A stretch of 64,000 bases of DNA from Anaerolineae bacterium (GCA_021463195.1 JAJTXZ010000001.1:62001-126000), one strand, 5' to 3'; shown: positions 34,753 through 43,677, counted from the first letter of the stretch. The notes: generated by a model from the sequence alone, not told the origin. Numbers and translations are program-made.

Positions 34753-35364
34753 TTACGCATTTGATATTCGCAAATCGCCTTGACTGTTCATGCGATAGCG
34801 TGAACCGTCGCGCGCGCACAGCCAGATGCGTTCGCCATTTGCGCCGTGCGCTTGCAATCGTTCGCCGCATTTACAAACATAACCGACGACGCGCGCGGGC
34901 GTTCCCAGCGCCAACGCGTGCGCTGGCACATTACGCGTCACCACCGAACCCGCCGCGATTAGCGCCCACGCGCCGATTTCAAGATCGGTCAACACAACGG
35001 AACCTGCGCCGACGGACGCGCCGCATCGGATAAAAATTTTTCCCGCATGCCAATCGGCCGCGCCTTTGAGCGTGCCGTCGGGATTCACCGCGCGGGGCGT
35101 TTTGTCATTTGTCAAGATGACACCCGGACCGATGAATACGCCATCTTCCAAAATGGCGTGATGATACAACAGCGCGTTATTTTGCACTTTGCAGTTGTCG
35201 CCGAGCGTTACGCCATTTTCGATATAGACGTTGCGCCCGATGATGCAGTTGCGTCCAATGCGCGTATCTTCGCGGATTTGGGCGCTCATCCAAATTTTTG
35301 TGCCGTCGCCGATTATGGCGTGTTCGGAAACGACGGCGGTGGGATGAATATAAATTTCACTCAT
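34753..35364 (-). CDS. Left-handed beta-helix N-acetyltransferase, WbpD/WlbB-like
   Basis: Hexapeptide-repeat acetyltransferase, 203 residues, likely acetylating an amino group of a nucleotide sugar such as UDP-2-acetamido-3-amino uronate. It opens with YIHPTAVVSEHAIIGDGTKIW, has many [LIV]-G-x4 turns, the active-site loop NALLYHHAILEDGVFIGPGV and NDKTPRAVNPDG, and ends with an unusual CKCGERL metal-like pair. Its ATG overlaps the stop of a truncated oxidoreductase fragment (ATGA). In WbpA-B-E-D pathways this enzyme follows the dehydrogenase and aminotransferase. Confidence 0.88.
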   Translation of the reverse strand: MSEIYIHPTAVVSEHAIIGDGTKIWMSAQIREDTRIGRNCIIGRNVYIENGVTLGDNCKVQNNALLYHHAILEDGVFIGPGVILTNDKTPRAVNPDGTLKGAADWHAGKIFIRCGASVGAGSVVLTDLEIGAWALIAAGSVVTRNVPAHALALGTPARVVGYVCKCGERLQAHGANGERIWLCARDGSRYRMNSQGDLRISNA

Positions 35365-35505
35365 GCGATATGCTCCAAAATCATTGCGGCGACCGCGCCC
35401 AAGCGCGCTTCCGCCAATTCTGAATAGACGCGCGCGTGGTTCAAACCCATATTGCCCACGCCAATCACGCCAACGCGCAATGGTTGAATTGAAATAATCC
35501 TTTCA
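35361..35505 (-). pseudogene. Remnant of a Gfo/Idh/MocA oxidoreductase (WbpB-like), internally deleted
   Basis: About 45 codons keep the Rossmann N-terminus LRVGVIGVGNMGLNHARVYS and then jump to AAMILEHIA and a stop that overlaps the acetyltransferase start. Full-length family members have 310-350 residues, so roughly 85 percent is missing without a frameshift. The location directly before a WbpD-like gene is where WbpB normally sits. The open frame extends upstream into the flippase gene (to 35546), but a real start is unclear. Confidence 0.7.
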
Positions 35506-35508
35506 TGT

Positions 35509-37068
35509 TTAGGTTGCCGAACGATGGCGCAATAAATTCCACACATACGCGGCGCGCTCGCGCGTCGCGCGCGGACGCGCCGCGTACACCAGCGTCAGAT
35601 ACAAAAGAATGACGCCGCCGCTTTCCAATGCGAGGGTAATGAATAAGGGCAAAGCCCGCGCGCGCAGCCACGGCGCCGCGAGCCAAGCCGCTGCTAGGGT
35701 AATGATTGCCGCGATGCCGGGCAAAAGAAACGCTTCGCGCAAATCCAAATCCGGCAGGGTGCGCCGAACGAAATAATATGTGACGATGAGGCCGACGACA
35801 AATGTAATGCCGACGCCGATGGCAGCGCCGATGGCGTTCCAGCGCAGCGTCAAGGGCGTCGCTGTCAGGACAATTACGATGGCTTGCGCGATGGTTACGA
35901 GCATTGTGCGACGCGGATGTCCGACGGCAATGAAAAGCGAATTGGCGTCGTCGAGCAAGGGGCGCAGAACCGAATAGATAACGAGAAAGCGCAAATAGGT
36001 CGCCGTTGGCAGCCATTTTGCGCCAAATAAAAACAGGACCAATTCATCTGCGCTAATAAAAATCGCGAGCGCGAGCGGCGCCGCGAACATGGTCACAATC
36101 CACAGCGACATGCGCGCGGTTTTGGTCAGGCGCGCCAAATCATTTTGCAGACGACTGTACGCGTAGAACGCAGTGCGCGTTAGCACGCTGCCAATCAGAA
36201 TCGAAGACCATTGCGCGATGCGATACGCTCGGTCATAGTAGCCCAACGTGTCTATGCCGACAAATGTGCCGACGAGAAAATTATCGAATTGATATACGAG
36301 GGTGGCAAAAATGGTGGCAATGCCAACGAAAGCGCCAAAGCGCAAAAATTGGCGCGCCAAAGTTCGAGAAAAGGTCCAGCGCGCGCGCCAGATTTCCGGC
36401 AGCGCGCGGCGCGCGGTCAGCCACAAGCCGCCGAGCAGCAGCAGCGCGTATACCGCGTTCTGCGCCAACAATGCCCAATAGCCGCCGCCGTTGAACGCGA
36501 GATAAAAAGCGGGTAGATAAGAGAGCGGAAAAGCGATGGCGGTGATAATGTTGACGCGCGTAAAGAGCAGCGCTTTGTCTAATTGCACCCACGCGATACC
36601 CATGATGGAATCGCTGATGCCGACCGCTGACAAGACTAATAATGCAATGATGATTGGCGTCTCGTAATGGAGCAGCGTCAAGATGGGCGCCGCCGCCAGC
36701 GTGATCAAAAACGAAGCGATGCCCGCGCTGAGATTGAGCAGCGCAAAAGAGCCGCTCGCGCGCGCGTCGCTCTGTGGATGCTGCGCGAACGCTTGGTCAA
36801 GGCCGAGCTTGGGGCGCAGATTGATAAGCGCAAAGAAAAAAGTCGCCAGCGCGAAAATGCCAAAATCGGCGGGCGTCAAAACGCGCGTCAAAATTAGGTT
36901 GGCTAGAAAGCCAAAGCCAAATAAAAAATATGAGGTGAGCGCGACCGTTGTGCCGCCGCGCACGATGCGGACGGCGAGCGGCGCGTCGTTGGCAGAGTCG
37001 GATTGTGCCGTCGCCGCGTCGGAAGGAGGGAGCGATGCGGTGGGTGGCGCCAAAGGGTTATTCTTCAC
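35509..37068 (-). CDS. Flippase/oligosaccharide exporter (Wzx, MOP superfamily)
   Basis: Moves lipid-linked oligosaccharide across the membrane. The translation has 12-14 hydrophobic helices and family features such as ILTRVLTPADFGIFALATFF, PILTLLHYETPIIIALLVLS and GYYDRAYRIAQW. The open frame reaches 37152, but that region lies within the preceding gene; the GTG at 37068 (VKNNPLAPP), overlapping that gene's stop by 11 bp, gives 519 residues and is favoured. The N-terminal 45 residues are hydrophilic and low in conservation, so a start farther downstream is possible. Confidence 0.88.
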   Translation of the reverse strand: MKNNPLAPPTASLPPSDAATAQSDSANDAPLAVRIVRGGTTVALTSYFLFGFGFLANLILTRVLTPADFGIFALATFFFALINLRPKLGLDQAFAQHPQSDARASGSFALLNLSAGIASFLITLAAAPILTLLHYETPIIIALLVLSAVGISDSIMGIAWVQLDKALLFTRVNIITAIAFPLSYLPAFYLAFNGGGYWALLAQNAVYALLLLGGLWLTARRALPEIWRARWTFSRTLARQFLRFGAFVGIATIFATLVYQFDNFLVGTFVGIDTLGYYDRAYRIAQWSSILIGSVLTRTAFYAYSRLQNDLARLTKTARMSLWIVTMFAAPLALAIFISADELVLFLFGAKWLPTATYLRFLVIYSVLRPLLDDANSLFIAVGHPRRTMLVTIAQAIVIVLTATPLTLRWNAIGAAIGVGITFVVGLIVTYYFVRRTLPDLDLREAFLLPGIAAIITLAAAWLAAPWLRARALPLFITLALESGGVILLYLTLVYAARPRATRERAAYVWNLLRHRSAT

Positions 37069-37519
37069 CCTGAATTTCAAAGAGCGGAGAAGGGATATAG
37101 GGTGTATCCAGCGCGTACGCGCGGATGGCGCTTGCGAATTCCGCCAAATCATCCAAGCGCCGTTTGAGAACGCTATAGACCATCATGTGGTCCAACACAT
37201 CGTATTCATAAACCAGCAAATTGCGCAATTCCACCATCATGGTCATTGAGTGAACCAATGGCAGCGTCAAGATGTTGTGTTCGCCGAGCGCGATAAAAAC
37301 ATCGTGATAATTTTCGGGCGCGCGTAAATTTTCGGCGGTCAATACGTCAATGCCGATGCGCAGACACGCGTCAATCGTCATGTGCAGCATGCGCTCGCTG
37401 TAACGGCGCAGCATCTTGTCGCGTTCATAGGCGTCGAAATTCGACGGCTGCAATTCACGCAATTCCGTCAGATACAGTTCCAATGTGTCGAGTTTGGCAT
37501 CGAGCGCCGGATGAATCAT
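37058..37519 (-). CDS. HepT-like (DUF86) protein with altered RNase motif
   Basis: A 153-residue alpha-helical protein of the HepT/DUF86 family, normally the RNase toxin of HepT-MntA modules. The family motif R-x4-6-H-x-Y lies at residues 99-106, but here it reads RNLLVYEY: His is replaced by Tyr104 (TAT instead of CAT). No MntA nucleotidyltransferase gene is adjacent. The gene is embedded between uridine kinase and the flippase (4-bp and 11-bp overlaps), so it is co-expressed with housekeeping genes. Loss of toxicity and a new role, or decay, is inferred. Confidence 0.85.
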   Translation of the reverse strand: MIHPALDAKLDTLELYLTELRELQPSNFDAYERDKMLRRYSERMLHMTIDACLRIGIDVLTAENLRAPENYHDVFIALGEHNILTLPLVHSMTMMVELRNLLVYEYDVLDHMMVYSVLKRRLDDLAEFASAIRAYALDTPYIPSPLFEIQGEE

Positions 37520-38139
37520 TGATGCAACTCCAGCATTGCGCGCAGTCGCGCGACCAGCACGTCAATCGCGACGGGATTGAAACCGCCTTCGGGCAAGATT
37601 ATATCGGCGTACTGTTTGGTCGGTTCGACAAATTCCAGATGCATTGGACGCACTGTTTCCAAATATTGGCGGATGATACTTTCGGGCGCGCGTTTGCGTT
37701 CGGTCAAGTCGCGCTGCAAACGGCGAATGAAACGCAAATCCGCCGGCGCATCCACATAGATTTTGATGTCGAATAATTCTCGCAGCGCGGGGTCCACAAA
37801 AATTAAAATGCCTTCGACCAACACAATCGGGCGTGGCGCAATCTGCGTTGTTTGCGGCGCGCGTGTGAATTGGGCAAAATCATAGACGGGCAACTCGATG
37901 GCTTGGCCGGCGCGCAGCGCGCGCAAATGTTGAACGAGCAGCTCTGTTTCCAGCGCCGCGGGATGGTCGTAATTGACGCGCAGCCGCTGCTCAAAAGGAA
38001 TGTCGCGCTGGTCGCGATAATACGCGTCGTGCTGCGCGAACGCGATGCGGTCGCCGCCGACGCGTTCGATGAGCGTATGCGCGATGGTGGTCTTGCCCGA
38101 ACCCGAGCCGCCGGCGATGCCCAAAATCAATGGCTGCAT
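37516..38139 (-). CDS. udk: Uridine kinase
   Basis: Phosphorylates uridine/cytidine for UMP salvage. The 207-residue P-loop kinase has GIAGGSGSGKTT (about 7-18), the substrate-binding DAYYRDQ, YDHPAALETELL, PVYDFAQFTR and the lid RLQRDLTERKR. ATG 38139 lies only 8 bp after a TATAAT box (38153-38148), with no ribosome site. The stop overlaps the HepT-like gene (ATGA). It heads the glycan operon, where UTP-derived sugar donors are consumed. Confidence 0.95.
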   Translation of the reverse strand: MQPLILGIAGGSGSGKTTIAHTLIERVGGDRIAFAQHDAYYRDQRDIPFEQRLRVNYDHPAALETELLVQHLRALRAGQAIELPVYDFAQFTRAPQTTQIAPRPIVLVEGILIFVDPALRELFDIKIYVDAPADLRFIRRLQRDLTERKRAPESIIRQYLETVRPMHLEFVEPTKQYADIILPEGGFNPVAIDVLVARLRAMLELHQ

Positions 38140-38147
38140 TGCGCGCC

Positions 38148-38153
38148 ATTATA
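38148..38153 (-). promoter_or_regulatory. -10 box of the udk/glycan operon
   Basis: Minus-strand TATAAT at 38153-38148, 8 bp before the ATG. No convincing -35. The message would start about 2 nt before the start codon. Confidence 0.5.
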
Positions 38154-38190
38154 CAGCTGTTGCCGTATTTCAAATTAGAGTCCGTTTTTC

Positions 38191-38283
38191 GGCGAATCGA
38201 ATTCGCGCGCACAAATACACGAAACGTCCCTGCGGACGTTCGCGCAGACTAGTTTGCGATTGCGAATGTTCTTGATTCGCCGC
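38191..38283. repeat. Second copy of the GAATCGAATTCGC element, degraded
   Basis: GGCGAATCGAATTCGCG at 38191-38207 matches the terminal repeat of the 13146 element. Inside are ACGTCC/GGACGT (about 38224-38239) and GCAGACTAG, the latter shared with the 13141 copy. The right terminus is reduced to GATTCGCCGC (near 38274). The 38140-38574 gap contains this copy, the 52-bp palindrome and the fadD promoter, and no gene. Confidence 0.6.
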
Positions 38284-38365
38284 AGACTTGTGTTCTGGTT
38301 GCCGCGCTTTCCAAGCGCTTGAGATGATTTCCAAAATTTGGACGCACGCTTGCTTTAAATTTGAC

Positions 38366-38456
38366 TGGTGATTGCCCGGATTTCCAGACCCTAAGGGTTT
38401 TCGAAAACCCTTAGGGTCTGGAAATCCGCTGCGTTTTCGAGATGTGGATAATCGCC
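38366..38456. repeat. Palindromic element, copy 1 (52-bp perfect palindrome at 38377-38428)
   Basis: The left arm CGGATTTCCAGACCCTAAGG continues GTTTTC, and the right arm 38403-38428 is its exact reverse complement, with no unpaired loop. Outer arms GGTGATT (38367-38373) and AATCGCC (38450-38456) also pair, across an internal loop containing GCGTTTTCGAGA. A second copy is at 52011-52102. Confidence 0.9.
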
Positions 38457-38469
38457 AGAAATTTGACGG

Positions 38470-38499
38470 TTGACAGTCATAGAACCGTTACGGTAAAAT
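38470..38499 (+). promoter_or_regulatory. Sigma70-like promoter of the acyl-CoA synthetase gene
   Basis: TTGACA (38470-38475), 18-bp spacer, TAAAAT (38494-38499). The leader is about 70 nt, with AAGGAG before ATG 38575. Confidence 0.7.
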
Positions 38500-38574
38500 G
38501 CACCAAACCTTGACCTGAATCCGTTACATCTATTACAAGGACGTAAGAGCCAAGACGGCGAAAGGAGATACATC

Positions 38575-40293
38575 ATGGAGCGAGTGTGGTACAAGAATTA
38601 TGAAAAGGGAGTTCCGACGACGTTGGATTATCCGAAAACTCCTTTGTTTGGTTTATTGGATAATGCGGCGGCGGAATATCCTGACCGCGCGGCGATTATT
38701 TTTGGCGCAGTGGCGCACAAATTGCCCGGGCAACCGCTGCTGGATGCGACTCTATCGTATCGCGCTTTGCGCGACGCGGTCAATCATTTCGCGAATGCGT
38801 TGGCGCAAATGGGCGTCAAAAAGGGCGACCGCGTCGCGATTTATCTGCCCAACTCGCCGCAGTTTGCGATTGCCTATTATGGCGCGTTAAAGGCGGGCGC
38901 GGTGATTGCGCCGGTGAATCCGATTTACACGCCGCGCGAGTTGGAATTTATTTTGCAGGATTCGGGCGCGGAAACGATTGTGGCGCTGTCGCAATTTTAT
39001 CCGAAACTGCAAGAGGTGCGCGCCAAAACAAAACTCAAGCGCGTCATTGTCGCCAACATCAAAGAATATTTTCCGCCATTTTTGAAAATGCTGTTTACGT
39101 TGGCGATGGAAAAAAAGGAAGGGCATCGCGTAGACCTCGTGGCGGGCGATGTCTGGTTCCAGGACGTTTTGAAAAACGCCGGCGCCGTGCCGCCCAAAGT
39201 GGATGTTCAGAGCAATGATGACGCAGTGCTGCTTTACACCGGCGGCACCACCGGTTTGCCCAAGGCGGCGCAGCTCACGCACAGCAATTTGCTCGCCAAC
39301 GCGGTGCAGCTGCGCGCGTGGATTCCTTGGGCAAAAGAGGGCAACGAAGGTTTTCTCACCGCGCTGCCGTTATTCCATTCCTACGCCATGACGACGTGTT
39401 TGAATGAAGCGATGCTCTTGGCTGGCACATTGATTTTGATTCCGAATCCGCGCGATCTAGTGCATGTGTTAAAAGCGATTGACCGCCACAAGCCGTCATT
39501 CTTTCCCGGCGTGCCGACCCTCTATACCGCCGTCAATAACAATCCTGAGGTCGTCAAATACAATTTGCGTTCGATCAAAGCATGTGTCAGCGGCGCGGCA
39601 GGTCTGCCGGTCGAGGTCGCCAAAAAATTTGGCGAAATCACCGGCGGGCGTTTGGTGGAAGGATATGGTTTGAGCGAAGCGTCGCCGGTTGTCACGGCGA
39701 ATCCGATTTATGGCGAGAACCGTATTGGGACGATTGGCTTGCCGATGCCCGACACGGATGTGAAATTGATGGACATTGAAGGCGGGACCAAAGAAGTGCC
39801 GATTGGCGAGCCGGGCGAATTGTGCGTGCAGGGGCCGCAAGTGATGAAGGGATATTGGAATAAACCGGAAGAGACGGCGAAAACGATTCGCGATGGATGG
39901 CTGCATACGGGCGATGTCGCGGTAATGGACGCGGATGGCTATTTTCGCATCGTGGACCGTTTAAAGGAAATGATTATTTCAGGCGGTTACAATATCTATC
40001 CGCGCGAAATTGAAGAAGTGTTGTATCAACATCCGGCTGTGTTGGAAGCCGCCGCGATTGGCGTGGCGGACTCGTATCGCGGTGAATCCGCCAAAGCTTT
40101 TGTCGTATTGAAAACGGGGCAAAAGGCGACAGCGGACGAGTTAATCGCGTTCTGTAAACAAAATCTCGCGCCGTACAAAGTGCCGCGCGCGATTGAATTT
40201 CGCGAAGCGTTGCCCAAGACAATGATTGGCAAGATTCTACGGCGCGAATTGGCGGCGGAAGAAAAAGCCAAAGCGGCGCAAACCAAACAATAA
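38575..40293 (+). CDS. fadD: Long-chain fatty acid-CoA ligase
   Basis: Activates fatty acids to acyl-CoA through an acyl-AMP intermediate. The 572-residue ANL-superfamily enzyme has the AMP-binding loop LLYTGGTTGLPKAA (about 218-231), VEGYGLSEASPVV, the hinge GYFRIVDRLKEMIISGGYNI and the C-terminal catalytic Lys in KTMIGKILRREL. ATG 38575 follows GAAAGGAG. It is a single-gene unit between a strong promoter, placed next to the palindromic element, and a clear terminator. Confidence 0.95.
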   Translation: MERVWYKNYEKGVPTTLDYPKTPLFGLLDNAAAEYPDRAAIIFGAVAHKLPGQPLLDATLSYRALRDAVNHFANALAQMGVKKGDRVAIYLPNSPQFAIAYYGALKAGAVIAPVNPIYTPRELEFILQDSGAETIVALSQFYPKLQEVRAKTKLKRVIVANIKEYFPPFLKMLFTLAMEKKEGHRVDLVAGDVWFQDVLKNAGAVPPKVDVQSNDDAVLLYTGGTTGLPKAAQLTHSNLLANAVQLRAWIPWAKEGNEGFLTALPLFHSYAMTTCLNEAMLLAGTLILIPNPRDLVHVLKAIDRHKPSFFPGVPTLYTAVNNNPEVVKYNLRSIKACVSGAAGLPVEVAKKFGEITGGRLVEGYGLSEASPVVTANPIYGENRIGTIGLPMPDTDVKLMDIEGGTKEVPIGEPGELCVQGPQVMKGYWNKPEETAKTIRDGWLHTGDVAVMDADGYFRIVDRLKEMIISGGYNIYPREIEEVLYQHPAVLEAAAIGVADSYRGESAKAFVVLKTGQKATADELIAFCKQNLAPYKVPRAIEFREALPKTMIGKILRRELAAEEKAKAAQTKQ

Positions 40294-40327
40294 ACGAAAC
40301 CGCGCGTGAGCGCATCGGAGACAAAAA

Positions 40328-40364
40328 AACTGCGGCGAGAATTTTTCTCGTCGCAGTTTTTATT
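40328..40364 (+). terminator. Rho-independent terminator between fadD and pckG
   Basis: AACTGCGGCGAGAA (40328-40341), loop TTT, TTCTCGTCGCAGTT (40345-40358; one G-T pair), then TTTATTT. The A-run on the left lets it act for the convergent pckG too. Confidence 0.85.
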
Positions 40365-40376
40365 TGCGTCGCGCTG

Positions 40377-42233
40377 TCACGCGTCTTTGCTTTTTTCTTG
40401 TTCAAGGTCCCAATGTTCGGGGGAACGCCATAGACTGGAAAGCGTCAACTCGCGGATGAACAAGAGCTCTTTCGGGAGGCGGTCGTACAATTTCATAAAG
40501 AGCTCTTCGTGCAAGAGTAATTCGCGCTCCCACACCGCGCGGTCCACCGACATGAGTTCTTTGAATTGTTCGCGCGAAAAATTTTGCATCCCGCGCCAGT
40601 CAAGGTCGTCATAGCGCGGCATCCAGCCAACCGGACTTTCGATGCTGACCGCGCTGCCGCGCGCGCGTTCCACAATCCATTTCAAGATGCGCATGTTCTC
40701 GCCGAAACCGGGCCACAAGAAATTGCCGTTAGCGTCGCGCCGAAACCAATTCACGTTAAAGATGCGCGGCGGATTGGGAATCTGGCGTCCGAAATTTAGC
40801 CAATGCGAAAAATAATCCGCCATGTGATAACCCGCGAATGGCAGCATCGCAAAGGGGTCGCGCCGCACTTCGCCGAGCGTGCCTGCCGCCGCGGCGGTCA
40901 TTTCCGAGCCCATCGTCGCGGCGGCGTATACGCCGTACGTCCAGTTGAACGCTTGATATACCAGCGGCACTGCCGTCGAGCGCCGTCCGCCAAAGATGAA
41001 CGCTTTGATTGGCACGCCGCTCGGATTATTGTATTCGCTGTCCACAGAGGGGCATTGGCTGAGCGGCGCGGTGAAACGCGCGTTGGGATGCGCGGCTTTG
41101 CGTCCCGCATCGGGCGTCCAATCTTGGCCCGTCCAATCAATCAAATGCGCGGGCGGCGCGCTGGTCATGCCTTCCCACCATACATCGCCGTCATCGGTCA
41201 ACGCGACATTGGTAAAGATGGTGTTGGCGCGAATGGATTCCATCGCGTTGGGATTGGATTTGTACGAAGTGCCGGGCGCGACGCCAAAGAAACCCGCTTC
41301 AGGATTGATGGCGTAAAGTTTGCCGTCGGGCCCCGGTTTAATCCACGCAATATCGTCGCCAACGGTCGTGACGCGCCAACCTTCGTCCGCGAACACTGGG
41401 GGCGGAATGAGCATGGCGAAATTAGTTTTGCCGCACGCGCTGGGAAAAGCGGCGGCGACGTATGTTTTAACGCCCTTGGGGTCTTGAACGCCGAGAATCA
41501 ACATGTGTTCGGCCAGCCAACCCTCGTCGCGCGCCAACACCGAGGCGATGCGGAGCGCAAAACATTTTTTGCCCAATAGCGCGTTGCCGCCATAGCCGCT
41601 GCCGTACGACCAAATGGAACGTTCTTCGGGAAAATGCACAATATATTTGGTCTCTTTATTGCAGGGCCACGGCACATCCGCTTCACCATCCTGAAGCGGC
41701 ATTCCGACCGAGTGCATACATGGAATGAACGCGTCGTCTTTGCCGAGATATTGATATACCTCGCGCCCCATCCGCGTCATAATCCGCATATTCGTGGCGA
41801 CGTACGGAGAATCGGATAACTCGACGCCGATGTGGGCGATCGGCGAGCCGAGCGGTCCCATGCTAAAAGGAATCACGTACATTGTGCGTCCGCGCATACA
41901 ACCGTCAAAGAGACGGAGCAGGATCTCTTTCATCTCGCGCGGATTCATCCAATTATTGGTTGGCCCCGCGTCGCTTTTGGAGCGGCTGCAAATAAAGGTG
42001 CGGTCTTCGACGCGCGCGACATCGCTGGGATCGGAACGGGCGAGAAAACTATTGGGGCGTTTCTCTGCATTCAGGCGAATGAATGTGCCGCTCGTTACCA
42101 TTTCGGCGCACAGTTGGTCATATTCAGGCTGCGAACCGTCGCACCAATGCACTTGGTCCGGCTTGCACAGATTGACCATCTCGCTAACCCACTCGCGCAA
42201 TTTTTTGTTTGTTACGTAATCAGGAATATTCAC
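40377..42233 (-). CDS. pckG: Phosphoenolpyruvate carboxykinase (GTP)
   Basis: Converts oxaloacetate and GTP to PEP, CO2 and GDP, the entry to gluconeogenesis. The 618-residue protein has the GTP-class signature [10 protein letters not shown] (263-272), the oxaloacetate site [18 protein letters not shown] and a long C-terminal mobile region ([20 protein letters not shown]). The start is GTG 42233, preceded by GGAGGAC at 42237-42243; the open frame runs to 42317 without a ribosome site. The length is normal for the GTP enzyme. Its promoter is at 42289-42317. Role fits with the lactate oxidation genes at 13381. Confidence 0.96.
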   Translation of the reverse strand: MNIPDYVTNKKLREWVSEMVNLCKPDQVHWCDGSQPEYDQLCAEMVTSGTFIRLNAEKRPNSFLARSDPSDVARVEDRTFICSRSKSDAGPTNNWMNPREMKEILLRLFDGCMRGRTMYVIPFSMGPLGSPIAHIGVELSDSPYVATNMRIMTRMGREVYQYLGKDDAFIPCMHSVGMPLQDGEADVPWPCNKETKYIVHFPEERSIWSYGSGYGGNALLGKKCFALRIASVLARDEGWLAEHMLILGVQDPKGVKTYVAAAFPSACGKTNFAMLIPPPVFADEGWRVTTVGDDIAWIKPGPDGKLYAINPEAGFFGVAPGTSYKSNPNAMESIRANTIFTNVALTDDGDVWWEGMTSAPPAHLIDWTGQDWTPDAGRKAAHPNARFTAPLSQCPSVDSEYNNPSGVPIKAFIFGGRRSTAVPLVYQAFNWTYGVYAAATMGSEMTAAAAGTLGEVRRDPFAMLPFAGYHMADYFSHWLNFGRQIPNPPRIFNVNWFRRDANGNFLWPGFGENMRILKWIVERARGSAVSIESPVGWMPRYDDLDWRGMQNFSREQFKELMSVDRAVWERELLLHEELFMKLYDRLPKELLFIRELTLSSLWRSPEHWDLEQEKSKDA

Positions 42234-42288
42234 AACGTCCTCCGACGCGCTGAAATATGAACCAAGATTGTTCGCGTCCTCAAAAATT

Positions 42289-42317
42289 ATTATCGCATCG
42301 AATCGTACCCCATCCAA
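42289..42317 (-). promoter_or_regulatory. Promoter of pckG
   Basis: Minus strand: TTGGAT (42317-42312), 17-bp spacer, GATAAT (42294-42289). The leader would be about 50 nt and includes the ribosome site. Confidence 0.5.
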
Positions 42318-42484
42318 TGCGCGTGACGATTTGCTTTTGATTTATGTCGAAATTTGGCGCTATTCCATCGCGCGCCTGCTTGGATTATGAATCAGGTTGG
42401 ATTTATTTTCAAGCTTGCGCGCGACAGAGGTATAGCGCGTTTTGAGAATTGCATAGCGCGCATTCTCTAATACGGCGAAAGCAT

Positions 42485-42490
42485 TATAAT
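42485..42490 (+). promoter_or_regulatory. -10 box of hemW
   Basis: TATAAT at 42485-42490, 11 bp before ATG 42502, with no ribosome site. A hairpin GAGAAT/ATTCTC (42444-42467) lies where the -35 region would be. Confidence 0.5.
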
Positions 42491-42501
42491 GGAAACGCAA
42501 A

Positions 42502-43677
42502 ATGGATACCTCCTCACGCGCCGCCTCAAGCGTTCCGGCGCTATTTGTGTATATTCCGTATTGCGCTTCGATTTGCGCGTATTGCGATTTTAACGTGTAC
42601 GCGCGACGCGACGCGGAATTCGACGCGTATACGCGCGCGGTGACGCGCGAAATTGAAATGGTCGCGCAAACGCTGCCCGCGCGGCCGCGCGCCAAGACGC
42701 TTTCACTGGGCGGCGGCACGCCCTCGATTTTGTCCGCCGCGCAAATCGAATCCATCGCGCGGACGGTCGCCGCGCATTTTGAATTTGACGCGGGCGCCGA
42801 GTGGATGCTCGAAGTCAATCCCGGCACGGTGGACTTTGAGAAATTGCGCGCGCTGCGCGCGCTGGGCTTTAATCGTTTATCGCTCGGCGTCCAAACTTTT
42901 GACGATGCGCGGCTGCGCCAATTCAATCGCGCGCACACTGTCGCGGACGCGTACGCCGCGTTCGCGTGGGCGCGGCGCGCGGGCTTTGAAAATATCAATC
43001 TCGATTTGATTTATGGCTTGCCGGAACAAACGCTGGACGAATGGCGCGCGACCTTGAAACGCGCGTTGGCGTTTCAAGCGGAACATTTGGCGTTGTACGG
43101 TTTGCAAATCGAAGAGCGCACCGTTTTGAAAAAGCGCATAGACGCGGGACGCGTGCCGCTGCCGGATGTTGACCTCGCCGCGCAAATGTACGAAGAAGCG
43201 GTCGCGCTTGCGCATGCGGCGGGATATGAACATTATGAAATTTCAAATTGGGCAAAACCGGGTTTTGCCTCGCAGCACAACAAAACGTATTGGCTGAACG
43301 AACCTTATCTCGGCTTTGGCGCGGGCGCGCATTCGTCATGGCAGGGCGAACGTTACGAGAATATTAGGTCGCCGCGCGAATATATCAAGCGAATGGAAAC
43401 GGGGGCTGCCGTCATTAGCGCGCGCGAACCAATCACGCGCGCGGCGGAGATTTCCGAAACAATGTTTTTGGGTTTGCGTCTGGGCGAGGGCATCGCGTGG
43501 GCGCGCTTTCAAGAACGTTTTGGCGAGGACGCGCGCGTCTTGTTTCGCGAACCGATTGCGCGGCTGACGGATTGGCAAATGCTCCAAGTGGATGACACGC
43601 GAATGCGTTTGACCGAACAGGGGATGCTGATTTCAAATCAACTGTTGTGGCGTTTTTTGTTGGATGAGTCGAAATAA
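42502..43677 (+). CDS. hemW: Radical SAM protein HemW (coproporphyrinogen III oxidase-like)
   Basis: Heme chaperone of the HemN-like radical SAM family. The 391-residue protein has the cluster motif C-x3-C-x2-C in YCASICAYCDF (about 19-29), SLGGGTPS, LEVNPGT, LGVQTFDDARL and the HemW-typical HNKTYWLNEPYLGFGAGAHSS. Length and the absence of the HemN-specific N-terminal extension favour HemW over a true coproporphyrinogen oxidase. The start lies 11 bp from a TATAAT box, so the message is probably leaderless or nearly so. Confidence 0.92.
   Translation: MDTSSRAASSVPALFVYIPYCASICAYCDFNVYARRDAEFDAYTRAVTREIEMVAQTLPARPRAKTLSLGGGTPSILSAAQIESIARTVAAHFEFDAGAEWMLEVNPGTVDFEKLRALRALGFNRLSLGVQTFDDARLRQFNRAHTVADAYAAFAWARRAGFENINLDLIYGLPEQTLDEWRATLKRALAFQAEHLALYGLQIEERTVLKKRIDAGRVPLPDVDLAAQMYEEAVALAHAAGYEHYEISNWAKPGFASQHNKTYWLNEPYLGFGAGAHSSWQGERYENIRSPREYIKRMETGAAVISAREPITRAAEISETMFLGLRLGEGIAWARFQERFGEDARVLFREPIARLTDWQMLQVDDTRMRLTEQGMLISNQLLWRFLLDESK

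Noticed and set aside
37058-37519. Intact HepT-MntA toxin-antitoxin module
   Set aside because: There is no MntA gene, and the RNase His is Tyr.
42502-43677. Oxygen-independent coproporphyrinogen III oxidase HemN
   Set aside because: Length and the HNKTYW segment fit HemW; the HemN-specific N-terminal region is missing.
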